A program made the position numbers and the translations under genes. Below, piece by piece: positions 28,760 through 37,742 of a stretch of 64,000 nt of DNA. The notes under the pieces were generated by a model that had not been told where the DNA came from, did no database searches, and worked only from the letters and a program-made list of their open reading frames with translations. Every line of letters begins with the position of its first letter. Positions within the stretch are counted from its first letter, which is position 1. The DNA lies in contig NZ_CP159218.1 of NCBI RefSeq assembly GCF_040438885.1, positions 3,286,001 to 3,350,000 of the forward strand, read 5' to 3'. This DNA comes from Nakamurella sp. A5-74. Its GTDB lineage: Bacteria > Actinomycetota > Actinomycetes > Mycobacteriales > Nakamurellaceae.

Positions 28760-28788
28760 ATCATGATATGCGAATATCTGCATGTCAA
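28760..28788 (-). promoter_or_regulatory. Promoter of the metallothionein-arsR operon
   Basis: On the minus strand, -35 TTGACA (28788-28783) is followed after 17 bases by -10 CATGAT (28765-28760; 4 of 6 matches). Transcription would start about 25 bases before the AGAGGA ribosome site. The spacer contains the putative repressor palindrome. Confidence 0.5.
28765..28786. promoter_or_regulatory. Putative SmtB/ArsR operator
   Basis: A 22-bp palindrome of form GA-y-ATGC-rr-ATAT-yy-GCAT-r-TC (16 of 22 positions symmetric) covers the spacer between -35 and -10. This is where an ArsR-type repressor would block RNA polymerase. A further GATATGC copy lies just downstream. Confidence 0.65.
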
Positions 28789-29054
28789 GTTGCTGTCGTT
28801 GGTTCCATGTCGGCGCCGTTGACTGGCGGCGATCCGCACTTGGGCGAAGAACCGGCCACCAGGTGTCGGAACGCGCCCGCATCTCCCAGACCGTCCTCGA
28901 CGCATTCGACAGCGCCCACTGCCACATCTCGGAGCCGCTGCTTGTCCATGCGACCTCCGATCTGCTTCCAGCTCGGACGGGTAGCGATGCGGCTGCTGTG
29001 GATGCCGCCGGAGGAGGGTATCTTCTGACACACTCGATCAACCGTGGAGGTCGC

Positions 29055-29447
29055 ATGTACGCACGTCTGTACGCCAAAGTCGCTGGGGTGATCATCGTGC
29101 TCATCGGCGTCGGCGGCCTCCTGCTAGGAGAGAAGTCGCTCTTCGGGATCCTCAACATCGACATCGCAGAAGACGCGATTCACTTGATCACCGGCGGAAT
29201 GATGGCTGGTGTAGGTTTCCGCGGCTCGGACCGAGCCGTGCGTTCGGTGGTCGGCGGTCTGGGAGTGGTGTACCTACTCGTCGGCGTCCTGGGCTTTTTT
29301 GTCCCGGACCTGTTCGGGCTCCTACCGCACGAGTACCACACTGTGCTGGACAACCTGATCCACCTGTCGCTGGGTGTTCTCGGTGTCGCGGTGGGATTCT
29401 TCCTCGGGCAGCGGCCGGTCGCGCAGTCCTCGAAATTGGCCACGTAG
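29055..29447 (+). CDS. DUF4383-like small membrane protein
   Basis: 130 residues from ATG 29055 with GGAGG upstream. Four hydrophobic helices: VAGVIIVLIGVGGLLLG, HLITGGMMAGVGF, VVGGLGVVYLLVGVLGFFV and LIHLSLGVLGVAVGFFLG. The sequence fits the DUF4383 family of unknown function. Its upstream gap faces the zinc operon promoter, so co-regulation is possible but not shown. Confidence 0.8.
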   Translation: MYARLYAKVAGVIIVLIGVGGLLLGEKSLFGILNIDIAEDAIHLITGGMMAGVGFRGSDRAVRSVVGGLGVVYLLVGVLGFFVPDLFGLLPHEYHTVLDNLIHLSLGVLGVAVGFFLGQRPVAQSSKLAT

Positions 29448-29545
29448 GTGAGTGAGGCCTCGACGGTAACGACCGTGCTGGGACGGGGTGCCGTCGCGGG
29501 CCCCGGTCATCATGACCGCCTTCCAGAAGTTCGTCGAGATGCCGA

Positions 29546-29731
29546 TCACCGGACGCTCGGGACAGCTATGCGCCGGACGGCGTCCCGGGTGCGGCGGGTG
29601 GCATCGAGTTGCCGCGTCACCGTCTCAGCGGCCGCCTCGTCTGCGGTCGTCGTCGTGTCGAGGTGCAGGATCTGGCCGTGAGGTAGCCGTACTTCGACCG
29701 GACCGGAGGGTCGAGCGCCGGACCGCTCCAC
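29546..29731 (-). CDS. Hypothetical small protein
   Basis: 61 residues: VEVRLPHGQILHLDTTTT then a helical DEAAAETVTRQLDATRRTRDA. No family recognised. The composition is plausible for a short soluble protein, but the start and reality are uncertain. Confidence 0.3.
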   Translation of the reverse strand: MERSGARPSGPVEVRLPHGQILHLDTTTTADEAAAETVTRQLDATRRTRDAVRRIAVPSVR

Positions 29732-29794
29732 TCCTTCGTTGTGCTTGCTGTGGTCGGGTCCCCAATCGGGCGAACCAGACCAGATTGGCCACGC

Positions 29795-30160
29795 ATGGTG
29801 CGAGGCCGAACCACACCAGTCCCTCTCGAAATCGGGCAGCCGCTACGTGGGTGGAACCTGATCACCCCCGACGGTCGCGGCCGTTGGGCCGTCGTCGGTT
29901 CGACGTGCCTGTACCGGCTCGCTGAAGCGTGGGGTGTCCTGGACACCATCCGCAGCCTCATCACCCGCCACCGGGGCGAACGTGCCAGCTACCGCCGCGC
30001 ACTGCGGATCCCCGATGTGCCCTACGCCGACAACGCCTTAGCCGACTGGACTGCCTGTCGACCACCAGACCCTCCCCCGTTGTCAGCGCCGCCGGATCCG
30101 TTCGAGGCGGCTCTCGCGCCGCTGCAACGAGAACTCGGAGCGACACTGACCCCCGGGTGA
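29795..30160 (+). CDS. Hypothetical protein
   Basis: 121 residues from ATG 29795; an upstream start at 29741 is possible. Contains LRGWNLITPDGRGRWAVVGS and a proline-rich C-terminus. No family recognised and no obvious ribosome site, so it may be a non-coding open frame or an acquired gene. Confidence 0.35.
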   Translation: MVRGRTTPVPLEIGQPLRGWNLITPDGRGRWAVVGSTCLYRLAEAWGVLDTIRSLITRHRGERASYRRALRIPDVPYADNALADWTACRPPDPPPLSAPPDPFEAALAPLQRELGATLTPG

Positions 30161-30447
30161 GGTACTGACGCCTTCGCCGCACAGCGGACCCGGCGGACTG
30201 AGGTCTCGAGTGCGGTTGTCAGTGGGCCGCGTCGAAAGCCGCCAGAATCGCTTCGGGGATTCGGCCTCGTTCAGAGACTGAGTGGCCGTTCTTCTTCCCC
30301 CAGTGACGGCGGAACCATCCAGCATGGTCAACCGGTCTCCTTGTCCTGATGGGCACTCGCCACGGCTAGCGTGGTCCGGCGCCTACGCGATGCGCTGCGC
30401 AGTGAGGGCAGCGCGTGCGACATCAGCGGCCAGATACTCCTGGCGAC

Positions 30448-31038
30448 TCATGAGGAATCCGCAAAAGCGGCATGACGGCTGCCCACGTGCCGTGCCGCCG
30501 CCAGATGACCTCCGAAGTAGCCGCCGATGCCCGCCACGGCATTGCCGGCGAGACCCAGACCGATCCCGAGTGGGCGACGGGATCCACGAGCCCAGTACGA
30601 ACCTGCGAACAGGACGGCAGCCACTGTGTTGACCGCCGCATGGACCACCCCGACGCGGCTGTCCCTGGGTCCAGTACTTGTCCATTCCACCAGCCCGGTG
30701 ATGACAGCGGGGGTGATAGCCAGCAGACCCGCCAGCGTCAGCCGCCGGGCAGCGGAGGCAGCATCCGGACCGCCGACGACATCCAACACGGTCGCCGAAC
30801 CCCACAGGCCGAGCGGCGCGATGACGACCACCGGGTGGATCGTATGACCCATCCATTCACCACGCAGCAGCCTCCGACGGCCGGGTGGGCCCGCCACCGC
30901 GTCTGCCACCGGTCGCAACCACCGCACCGCGCTGTCGAGCCCGGATGTCGCCTCCAGTCGCTGAACGACGCGGACCGGCAGCGGTCGCTGCACCAGCCCG
31001 CCAGAAAGGTCACCGGGAGACAGCTGATCGTTGATCAT
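30448..31038 (-). CDS. DUF2231-like membrane protein
   Basis: 196 residues from ATG 31038 (GGGAG upstream). The pattern is typical of DUF2231 proteins: LEATSGLDSAVRWLRPVADA, LLRGEWMGHTIHPVVVIAPLGLW, an Ala-rich helix with GLVEWTSTGPRDSRVGVVHA, and GLAGNAVAGIGGYFGGHLA. It has about four helices and conserved His (GHTIHP, VGVVHAA) suggestive of haem or metal binding. It ends soon after GGHLA, where many homologues continue with a Rieske domain; this is a short form or truncated. Confidence 0.75.
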   Translation of the reverse strand: MINDQLSPGDLSGGLVQRPLPVRVVQRLEATSGLDSAVRWLRPVADAVAGPPGRRRLLRGEWMGHTIHPVVVIAPLGLWGSATVLDVVGGPDAASAARRLTLAGLLAITPAVITGLVEWTSTGPRDSRVGVVHAAVNTVAAVLFAGSYWARGSRRPLGIGLGLAGNAVAGIGGYFGGHLAAARHVGSRHAAFADSS

Positions 31039-31448
31039 GCACTCCCTGTGCCCGGCAAGTATCTGCATCACACCCGGCCCGAACCCTCGAGGCCCCTGAT
31101 TCCAGGGTGAGGTGAGGTCGTTGTCCCGACATCGGCGGGTAGCCGCCCGGTTCGGACGCTGCCGTCGGCGATCAGGTGCGTTCCTAGGTCCTGCAGCAGG
31201 ACCGCCAGGCCGGAACCGGCGGTGCTGGGGGAAGATCCGGGCATCTCCGGTGTCGATCACGTGCTCGGTGAATCCGTCGAAATGGCCGCCGCCCGGCCGG
31301 TCAGGATCGCTTCCGAGGCGATCCTGGTGGCGAGCCTGATGAAAGCGAGGCCGGCGCCCCGGCCGATCCAGCGCCCGCCGGTGCGGCTTGAACGAGAACC
31401 GGGCCGGGTACCGCCGTCCAGACAGTTACCCGCCAGCCAGGAGGACCC
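31039..31448. other. Intergenic, no gene seen
   Basis: 410 bases between two divergent genes. Only low-quality frames on both strands. No repeats or RNA features recognised. Confidence 0.45.
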
Positions 31449-31898
31449 ATGACCACCGGACCACTGCAGGAGCGTCATGGGTCGGCCCGACGCCCGGACC
31501 GCCCGTCCGAACACCCGCGCCCGGACGGCGTCAGCGATGCCACGGTGTCAGCGCTCGGAAAGCTTTCGGCGGCGCTGGAGGTGGTGGAGGACGCCCGCGG
31601 CGCGCTCTACCACTTCCACAGGTTGTCCGGGATGGCCGACCTGAACCTGCAGGAGGCGATCGCGGAACTCCGGGACGCCGGACACACCGATCTGGCCGAC
31701 GACATCGACCACACGTTGGTCGGCCGCGACATCGGCGACGGGCGTTGGACCTTCCAGATCGCGGAGGCCTGCGACGCGCAGTACTGGTCGGTTTTCCACG
31801 ACGTCGACCGGCACGCCCGCGAGAGTCTCGGGCTCCAGAAGCATGTGTTCGAGGCCGAGATGAAGACGACCGAACAGCAGGATGGAGCCCAAACCTGA
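31449..31898 (+). CDS. Conserved actinobacterial hypothetical protein
   Basis: 149 residues. The segment SALGKLSAALEVVEDARGAL followed by YHFHRLSGMADL, and HTDLADDIDHTLVGRDIGDGRWTFQIAE, resembles a widespread actinobacterial family of unknown function. It is mostly helical and soluble. The disordered N-terminus of about 30 residues is Arg/Pro-rich. It precedes an IS701-type remnant. Confidence 0.65.
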   Translation: MTTGPLQERHGSARRPDRPSEHPRPDGVSDATVSALGKLSAALEVVEDARGALYHFHRLSGMADLNLQEAIAELRDAGHTDLADDIDHTLVGRDIGDGRWTFQIAEACDAQYWSVFHDVDRHARESLGLQKHVFEAEMKTTEQQDGAQT

Positions 31899-31974
31899 GT
31901 GGCAGACACCTGCCCGGGCCCGGCGGCCGACAAGATCAGTCTGTGACCGACGCCGACACGATTCGTCGTAGCCG

Positions 31975-32579
31975 CTCGACCGGCGCGTCGGCTACGTGCT
32001 GGCCGTCTCGTGTGACCATCGGATACCCGGCTCGCACGGACCGGTCCGGGCCGGTCTGCTGGCCCACACGCTGCCAGCCAGGTCGTGGCAGAAGTTGTCC
32101 GCAGGTACCGGTCCCAATGGGCCGCGGTTCTACTCGTGGCACTGATCCGGATCCGGCAGGACGAGCCGAGCCGTCACTGGCCATTGCTGCGTCGTAACAC
32201 TTCCACCGGCGAGATGGCCTACTACCGCTGCTACAGTCCGCGGCCCCTCCCGCTGGCTGCCCTGGTCCACGTCGCCGGGCAGCGGTGGAAGATCGAAGAG
32301 TCTTTCCAGACCGCGAAAGGCCAGGCCGGACTGGACGAACACCAGGTCCGCCGTTGGCGTTCCTGGCACCGCTGGTCCACCCTGGCGATGCTGGCGATGG
32401 CTTTCCTGGCCGTCACTACCGCCGCCGAGAAACACCGACACCCCACACCAGCCGGCCTCATCCCGCTGACCATCAACGAGCTCCGCAGGCTCTTCGACGC
32501 ACTTGTCGCCGGCGCCGCCGCTACCCGCGAACACGTGCGCCATGTGACGCAGCGGTGTCGGAGACAAAGCCGGCCTTAG
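31975..32579 (+). pseudogene. IS701-family transposase remnant, frameshifted
   Basis: The first part reads RRVGYVLAVSCDHRIPGSHG, then LLAHTLPARSWQKLSAGTG and NGPRFYSWH before a stop. The rest continues in another frame (LIRIRQDEPSRHWPLL; GQRWKIEESFQTAKGQAGLDE; HQVRRWRSWHRWSTLAMLA) to 32579. This is the C-terminal half of an IS701-type transposase, including its catalytic-Glu region (IEESFQ). The N-terminus is missing and one frameshift lies near 32148, so it is inactive. Confidence 0.85.
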
Positions 32580-32588
32580 GGTGTGGCC

Positions 32589-32984
32589 ATGAAGGGTCCG
32601 AAGCAGAACGGATTCGAACGCGCCGTCACCGTTGCGGGTTTGGTCGCAGTGCTGGCCGCGTTCGTCGGCATCATCACCAACCACTTCGCCTGGTGGACAG
32701 GACCCGTCACGATGTTCGGGCTGACACTGACCTGGGTGTCGATTTTGCATTACAGCCGCCGGCTGGGACAGCCTCACGGGGTTGCCTACTCCTGCATCGT
32801 GGGTGGTCTGATCCTCACCTTGCTGCAGGTGCTGTTGCTGGCCCTGGATCGGTTGGTGGTGTGGTTGGCGGTCCTGGCTGCGGGGCTCATGATCGCCACC
32901 CTTTTCGTGGGGGTGGCCATGTGGGGGAAGCGGTTTCGATTCGGTCCTGGGCAAGCGGCGCCGCCGGCGGTCGTTCATGAATGA
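32589..32984 (+). CDS. Small membrane protein
   Basis: 131 residues with four hydrophobic helices (VAGLVAVLAAFVGIIT, GPVTMFGLTLTWVSIL, CIVGGLILTLLQVLLLAL, LAVLAAGLMIATLFVGVAM). The N-terminus is basic. No family recognised. It overlaps the next gene's start, so the two likely form an operon of membrane proteins. Confidence 0.6.
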   Translation: MKGPKQNGFERAVTVAGLVAVLAAFVGIITNHFAWWTGPVTMFGLTLTWVSILHYSRRLGQPHGVAYSCIVGGLILTLLQVLLLALDRLVVWLAVLAAGLMIATLFVGVAMWGKRFRFGPGQAAPPAVVHE

Positions 32985-33497
32985 GAGCATCCCGGAGGTG
33001 GTCACCGGTCGCCGGGTGGTGCTCACTCACCGGGGACGGCGGTGGCTGGCAGCGTATGTGGTGTGGGTAGTTGTGTACGGGGGTTTCTCATCGCTGAGCG
33101 CCGGTGGACGTCGGTAGTGCTGATGGCGGCACTTCTGGTGTTCGCCGCGGTGCGCCGCTCGCGCCCACCGACCACTGTCAACGGCGTGGGTATCAGTCGG
33201 CCGTGGCGCCGCGCGTCGTTCCTGCCATGGGCACTCATCGATCATGTGCTGCAGCCCGGTCACGAACTGTCCGTCCGAGTCGTCACCACCACGGGCCGCA
33301 CGATCCGCCTCAACGACATCGAGGCCGCCATGACCGCCCGGGTCGCCGAGATCGGCGGCCGGCCGGTGAAAGCTGAGGTAGTCCCGGTGCCGAGACCGAT
33401 CGAGCGTGAACGGACCCAACGTGAGGTCGAAGCGGACGTCGCGCGCCGAGCGGCCCGGTTGGCTGAAGAGCGCCGCGGCATGTCCGGCTCCGCCTGA
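32977..33497 (+). pseudogene. Bacterial PH-domain-like membrane protein, possible frameshift
   Basis: From ATG 32977 the first helix reads RRWLAAYVVWVVVYGGF and stops shortly after. The next frame carries a second helix (SVVLMAALLVFAAV), then a beta-rich region (NGVGISRPWRRASFLPWALI, LSVRVVTTTGRTIRLNDIEA) like bacterial PH domains. The two join at the GGGGG run 33079-33083. A one-base indel, real or from sequencing, would restore a normal two-helix protein. Alternatively translation starts at GTG 33042 or ATG 33123. Confidence 0.55.
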
Positions 33498-33530
33498 CGC
33501 CAACGGCGAAGGCCAATCGTTGCGGGGCAG

Positions 33531-33689
33531 TCACAGATCTTGCCGGCGGGTGCGTTCTCGGCGGCGCTGACGGGTGTGGGAGGTGAATCCGGGCAGCAGG
33601 AATCCCGCGGCGGTGGCGAAGTAGACGATGGCCGGCGGGCTCAGGGAGTTCTTGAACAGCTGTACCCCGCCCCGCAGGGTGTACAGCAC
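33531..33689 (-). CDS. Small hypothetical membrane-associated protein
   Basis: 52 residues from GTG 33689; a TTG start at 33731 is also open. VLYTLRGGVQLFKNSLSPPA and IVYFATAAGFLLPGF give one hydrophobic helix, followed by a very basic tail. No family recognised. Confidence 0.4.
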   Translation of the reverse strand: MLYTLRGGVQLFKNSLSPPAIVYFATAAGFLLPGFTSHTRQRRRERTRRQDL

Positions 33690-33821
33690 AGCCGGCAAGG
33701 ACCCTGACCGGCTTCTGGTTGGCCGTGTCAACCTCAGTTGGCTCCGGTGTGACGGTCTGAATCGGCCCCACTCTGCGGGGTTCTCGTGCGCGGTCGCTTG
33801 GCATCGGGCAGGCTTGTCGAT

Positions 33822-34002
33822 ATGGCGAGCTCGTTGCGGTTGGTGGAGGACACCCGTGGGGACGCGGACGACGGCGGCGCGGTTCGCCGATCGAGGCGCG
33901 ACTACTTGGACTTCGTCGTTGACGGAAAGTCGCTCGGCGACAAGCTCGCGTCTGTCCTCGGAGGTGCGAACGCGCCCGCCGGCTATGTGCCGGTTCTAGC
34001 CC
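33822..34002 (+). pseudogene. 5' fragment of a hypothetical gene cut by insertion elements
   Basis: From ATG 33822: MASSLRLVEDTRGDADDGGA, then RRDYLDFVVDGKSLGDKLAS and GYVPVLA, where the IS4 target duplication begins. Continuing across the insertion only meets IS1380-type sequence. The start resembles short conserved actinobacterial proteins of unknown function. The 3' part is absent from the window. Confidence 0.6.
33993..34002. repeat. IS4 target-site duplication, left copy
   Basis: GTTCTAGCCC directly precedes the left inverted repeat and recurs at 35470-35479. Confidence 0.85.
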
Positions 34003-35469
34003 CAATACCGTTCAGTTAAGGTTGCGGTTGTTGTAGGGTGGCGGTATGCCGCGTGCTGGGTGGGTGAAGCCGGAGTCGGATCGTCGGTTGTCGGATCTGG
34101 TGTCGGTTGGGGTGTTGACTCGGGTGTTCCCGCCGGATTTGGTTGATGAGGTGGTGGCTGCGGCGGGGCGGACAGAGCAGCGTCACAGATCGTTGCCGGC
34201 GCGGGTGATGGCTTACTTCTCGATCGGGATGGCGTTGTACTCCGAGGGTTCCTATGAGGATGTGCTGGCGCAGCTCACTGATGGCCTGTCCTGGGTGTCG
34301 GGCTGGCAGCAGAGGTTCAAACCGCCGAGCAAGTCCGCGATCTTCCAGGCGCGGGCCCGGTTGGGGTCGGAGCCGTTGGCGGCGCTGTTCGAGCGGGTCG
34401 CTGTGCCGCTGGGTACTGAGGCGATGCCGGGGGTGTGGCTGGCAGGGCGGCGGCTGGTGGCCATCGACGGCACCTGCCTGGACGTGGCCGATACGCCGGT
34501 GAATGCCGACTACTTCGGTAGGGCGGGGGTGAACAAGGGTGAGCAGGCGGCCTTTCCGATGGCCAGGGTCCTCGCGCTGGCCGAGTGCGGCACCCACGCG
34601 ATATTCGCGGCGAACGTCGGGGTGTACGCCGAGTCCGAGGCCGCGCTGACCGTGCCGCTGCTGAACCGGCTGGAGAAGGGGATGCTACTCACCGCAGATC
34701 GCGGGTTCTTCTCCTATGCGTTGTGGCGCACCGCGTCCGCTACGGGAGCTGACTTGTTGTGGCGGGTGCGAACGGACAAGGCTGGGCCGAAACCCGTACA
34801 CCTGCAGGACCTCCCGGACGGTTCCTGGCTGGCCCACCTGCAACAGACACACTCCGCCGCGGCACGCCGCGCAGAGCCCATGAAGGTCCGTGTCATCGAC
34901 TACACCATCGACGACGGACGAGACAATCCCACCGGGTACCGGCTGTTCACCACGATGCTCGATCCGGACGAGGTCACCGCAGTTGACCTCGCCGCGGCCT
35001 ACACCCAGCGGTGGGAGATCGAAGTCGCGTTCGACGAACTCAAGACCCACCAACGCGGACCCCGCACCGTGCTGCGCTCGAAGTCGCCCGATCTGGTCCT
35101 CCAGGAGATCTGGGGCCACCTGTGCTGCCACTACGCGATCCGATCCCTGATGACCGACGCCGCCGCGCACGCCGGTCACGACCCGGACCGGGTCAGTTTC
35201 GTTGCCGCGCTCCGGATCACCCGCCAGTCCATCGCCCACCAGGGCGACTTTTCCCCCTCGCGACCCTGACGCCTGCCACCGCAGCTGGCTGACCTTCCTA
35301 CACCGGCTCACCGGCCGCCTCAACCCCGGCCGGCGCAAGCGAGCGAACCCACGAGTCATCAAGCGCAAGTACGTGAAGTGGCACGTCAAACGCGGCCACC
35401 ACACCCGGTGGCCACAGCCCACACACTCGCCGATCTACACCACCAGCCCACACTAACTGAACGGTATTG
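34003..35469 (+). mobile_element. IS4-family insertion sequence, complete ends
   Basis: 1467 bp. The ends are perfect 16-bp inverted repeats, CAATACCGTTCAGTTA at the left and its complement at the right. A 10-bp direct duplication flanks it, typical of IS4-type transposition. The clean duplication and identical ends indicate recent insertion. It lies in a gene fragment directly beside an IS1380-type remnant. Confidence 0.9.
34046..35456 (+). CDS. IS4-family transposase with C-terminal frame change
   Basis: The main frame (34046-35269) gives 407 residues. The DDE residues are visible in VAIDGTCLDVAD (Asp), MLLTADRGFFSYAL (Asp) and the YTQRWEIEVAFDELK helix (Glu in the Y-R-E motif). It ends at CCC TGA. 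The next frame, entered by a +1 step at that site, continues DACHRSWLTFLHRLTGRLNP then NPRVIKRKYVKWHVKRGHH to 35456. That extension matches the usual IS4 C-terminus. Either programmed frameshifting makes the full protein or one base was lost. Confidence 0.85.
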
Positions 35470-35479
35470 GTTCTAGCCC
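35470..35479. repeat. IS4 target-site duplication, right copy
   Basis: GTTCTAGCCC, identical to 33993-34002. Confidence 0.85.
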
Positions 35480-35483
35480 CGGT

Positions 35484-35976
35484 CTTTCATGAGCGTGCTG
35501 CGGTTCGGATGAAGTCGTTGTAGCGCTTGGGTTTTCGTTTCTGGATAGGGCTATGTTCCGGCTGGCGGTGCCGGTGGGCGGGTCTCCGGTGGTGCTGTCG
35601 CGGCTGGTGGGGTGGGTTGTCAGGTGGTGATGGGGATGGCGGCGATGTTGGCGAACACGGCGACGATCGCGGCGGCCCAGGGCCAGGTGTCGGGGATGCG
35701 TAGGTGCCGGCGCCGTCCGGTGGCGGCGAGTCGGGCCGGTACGTGCAGGAATCGGTAGCGCAGCGCTTTCGGCTCACACCCGGCCAGGGGTGCGGCGGTG
35801 CCGGTGCAGCCCAGCAGTCGGGTCCAGGCGATGAGGTCCGCGGCGATCTGGACGGTGGTCAGCCAGGCTTGGTTGATGGCGAACTCGCGGGAGGGGAACC
35901 GGCGCAGCCCGGTGTCCTTGGCATGCCGGATGCGGTCCTCGACGCGGGCGTGGGCGCGATGCCTGGCCTCGAGTCT
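35484..35976 (-). pseudogene. IS1380-family transposase remnant
   Basis: The translated minus strand (35620-35976) gives RLEARHRAHARVEDRIRHAK, DTGLRRFPSREFAINQAWL, TVQIAADLIAWTRLLG and ALRYRFLHVPARL, the C-terminal domain of IS1380-type transposases. The N-terminal two thirds are absent. Sequence 35480-35500 (CCGGTCTTTCATGAGCG-like) is probably one terminal repeat. The other end has been lost by recombination with the neighbouring gene remnant. Confidence 0.8.
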
Positions 35977-36239
35977 GGAGGTACGCGCAGACCTACGTCT
36001 CAACGGTGTGTGTCTCGGTACGTAGATTGTGGCTGATCTGGTTGACGAGTTCACCGATCACGAGATCTACGTTGGGCCGACGGCCGTGTCCGAGGGATTC
36101 TGGAAGCGGTTCGGGTGGCCACGTTGCCAGTGCGATGCATGCGACGGACGCGATATACTTGTCCGCCAGCCCTGACCGTCCCAGCCCACAGACCCGGCTA
36201 CGGCCGGCTGACACTGGAGTCTGCGGCCATCTCATCACC

Positions 36240-36705
36240 GGTCCTATCAGCACCCCTCGCGCCGTCAGGCGCGCCTGGGTCGAGGCGACGCTGATGTCGG
36301 CGAGCAGGGCCGTCGCCAGGCCCGAACCCATGGCCTCGTTGATGGCCGAGACGATGGGCTTGTCGCAGTGATGATGCTGTGTGCATTGACCAGCCCCTCC
36401 CGGATGAGATTGACGGTCAGGTCGTAGTTGCCGGTGTTGTCGAGCATCTCGTCGATGCCGTCGGTCCCTTCGACCGTCCAGAAGTTGTCGCCCTTGCCGG
36501 TGATGACCGCGACCCGCAGCTCGGGGTCGTCACCAAAATCGCGCCAGATCGAGCTGATCTCGGTGTGCCGCCGGACCAGAGTGGCGGGCGGGTATCCCTC
36601 GGGTTCGGCGACGGTGATGAGCAGGACCCCGTTGGCCCGGCGCTCCAGGGTGAGCGTCTAGTACTTGCTCCAGTCGATGCTGGGATGTAGGTCTTCGATG
36701 GGCAT
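36240..36705 (-). pseudogene. Enoyl-CoA hydratase/isomerase remnant
   Basis: From ATG 36705: MPIEDLHPSIDWSKY then an in-frame TAG (36658-36660). The frame continues LTLERRANGVLLITVAEPEG, VAVITGKGDNFWTVEGTDGI and NLIREGLVNAHSII. After a one-base frameshift near 36375 it reads CDKPIVSAINEAMGSGLATA, LLADISVASTQARLT. This is the N-terminal half of a crotonase-fold enzyme. The C-terminal half is replaced by unrelated sequence next to the IS1380 remnant. One stop, one shift and a truncation make it nonfunctional. Confidence 0.85.
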
Positions 36706-36800
36706 TGCGGTGCCTTCTTTCTTGTCGTTGGCTACTACTGGTCAGGGCTCCGGTGGCGGCAGGGTCGTGGGCCCGTCACCAACGCGGGTGGTGGCGCGGA

Positions 36801-37709
36801 TCAGGTGTGCGGGTCGAAGTAGTCGCCGTGTTCGAAGTCCTCCAGCAGCGTCCAATGGTTGGGCGTCCAGCCGAGCAGCTGTTGGGTGTGCGCACTGGAG
36901 GCGGGCGCGTCGGTGCCGAATATATTGGCCATGAACGGGTTGGCGAAGTGGCCTCGGGCGTCCTGAGCGGTGACCGACGCAACGGGAACGCCCAGCTTTT
37001 CGCCGATCTTCTCGGCGATGCTGCGGAACGCGATGTCAGGTTCACCGATGGCGTGGACAGTGTGACCGGCGGGGGCCTTTTCCAGTGCCAGGCGGTAGAG
37101 GTTGGCTGCGTCCTGGCGGTGCACGGCCGGCCAGCGGTTCCTCCCGTCCCCGACGTAGGCCGAGACGCCGCTGGCCCGGGCGGCGGCGATCAGCATGGGC
37201 ATGAACCCGTGATCGCGCGGGCCGTGCACGGTGGGGGCCAACCGCAGCACCACGGCCCGCACACCCTGCTCGGCGAAGCCCAGACAGGCCTGCTCCCCCG
37301 GAATGCGCAAGGCGCCGATCGCCTGGGCGTCGGTTTCGTCGTGTTCGGTGCTAATCCCACCGGCCCGCATCACCAGCGTGCCCGATGTGGTCACCAGTGG
37401 CTTGCCGCTGCCAACCAGTGCCTGGCCCAACGCCTGGATCGCCGCGACTTCGCGTTGGGTGATGTCCTGCGGGTCGCTGAAATCGCCCGCGATGGCCATG
37501 TGCACGACGCCCTCGGCCTGCGACGCGCCGGCCTGCAGAGCGTCCAGATCATCCACCGACCCGCGAAGCGGCGTTGCTCCCAGCGCCGCCAACCGGGCCG
37601 CTGAGGCATCCGAGCGCGCCAGGCCGGTGACAGTATGGTCCGACCCGATCAACTCGGAAATGATCGCGGGACCGGTCTGACCGGTGCCGCCGGTGACGAA
37701 CACATGCAT
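36801..37709 (-). CDS. NAD(P)-dependent epimerase/dehydratase-like SDR
   Basis: 302 residues from ATG 37709. The extended-SDR N-terminus MHVFVTGGTGQTGPAIISEL binds NAD(P). ARSDASAARLAALGATPLRG, VVHMAIAGDF and a Tyr-less centre (TTSGTLVMRAGG) suggest the atypical branch rather than an epimerase with YxxxK. The substrate is unknown. It is divergent from a TetR gene and faces twin palindromic operators, which points to control by that repressor. Confidence 0.85.
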   Translation of the reverse strand: MHVFVTGGTGQTGPAIISELIGSDHTVTGLARSDASAARLAALGATPLRGSVDDLDALQAGASQAEGVVHMAIAGDFSDPQDITQREVAAIQALGQALVGSGKPLVTTSGTLVMRAGGISTEHDETDAQAIGALRIPGEQACLGFAEQGVRAVVLRLAPTVHGPRDHGFMPMLIAAARASGVSAYVGDGRNRWPAVHRQDAANLYRLALEKAPAGHTVHAIGEPDIAFRSIAEKIGEKLGVPVASVTAQDARGHFANPFMANIFGTDAPASSAHTQQLLGWTPNHWTLLEDFEHGDYFDPHT

Positions 37710-37742
37710 GTTTTTACTCCCGAGGACTGAGCGCGACGTTAG

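Noticed and set aside
36705-36800. Active enoyl-CoA hydratase gene
   Set aside because: An in-frame stop at codon 16, a frameshift and loss of the C-terminal half show it is decayed.
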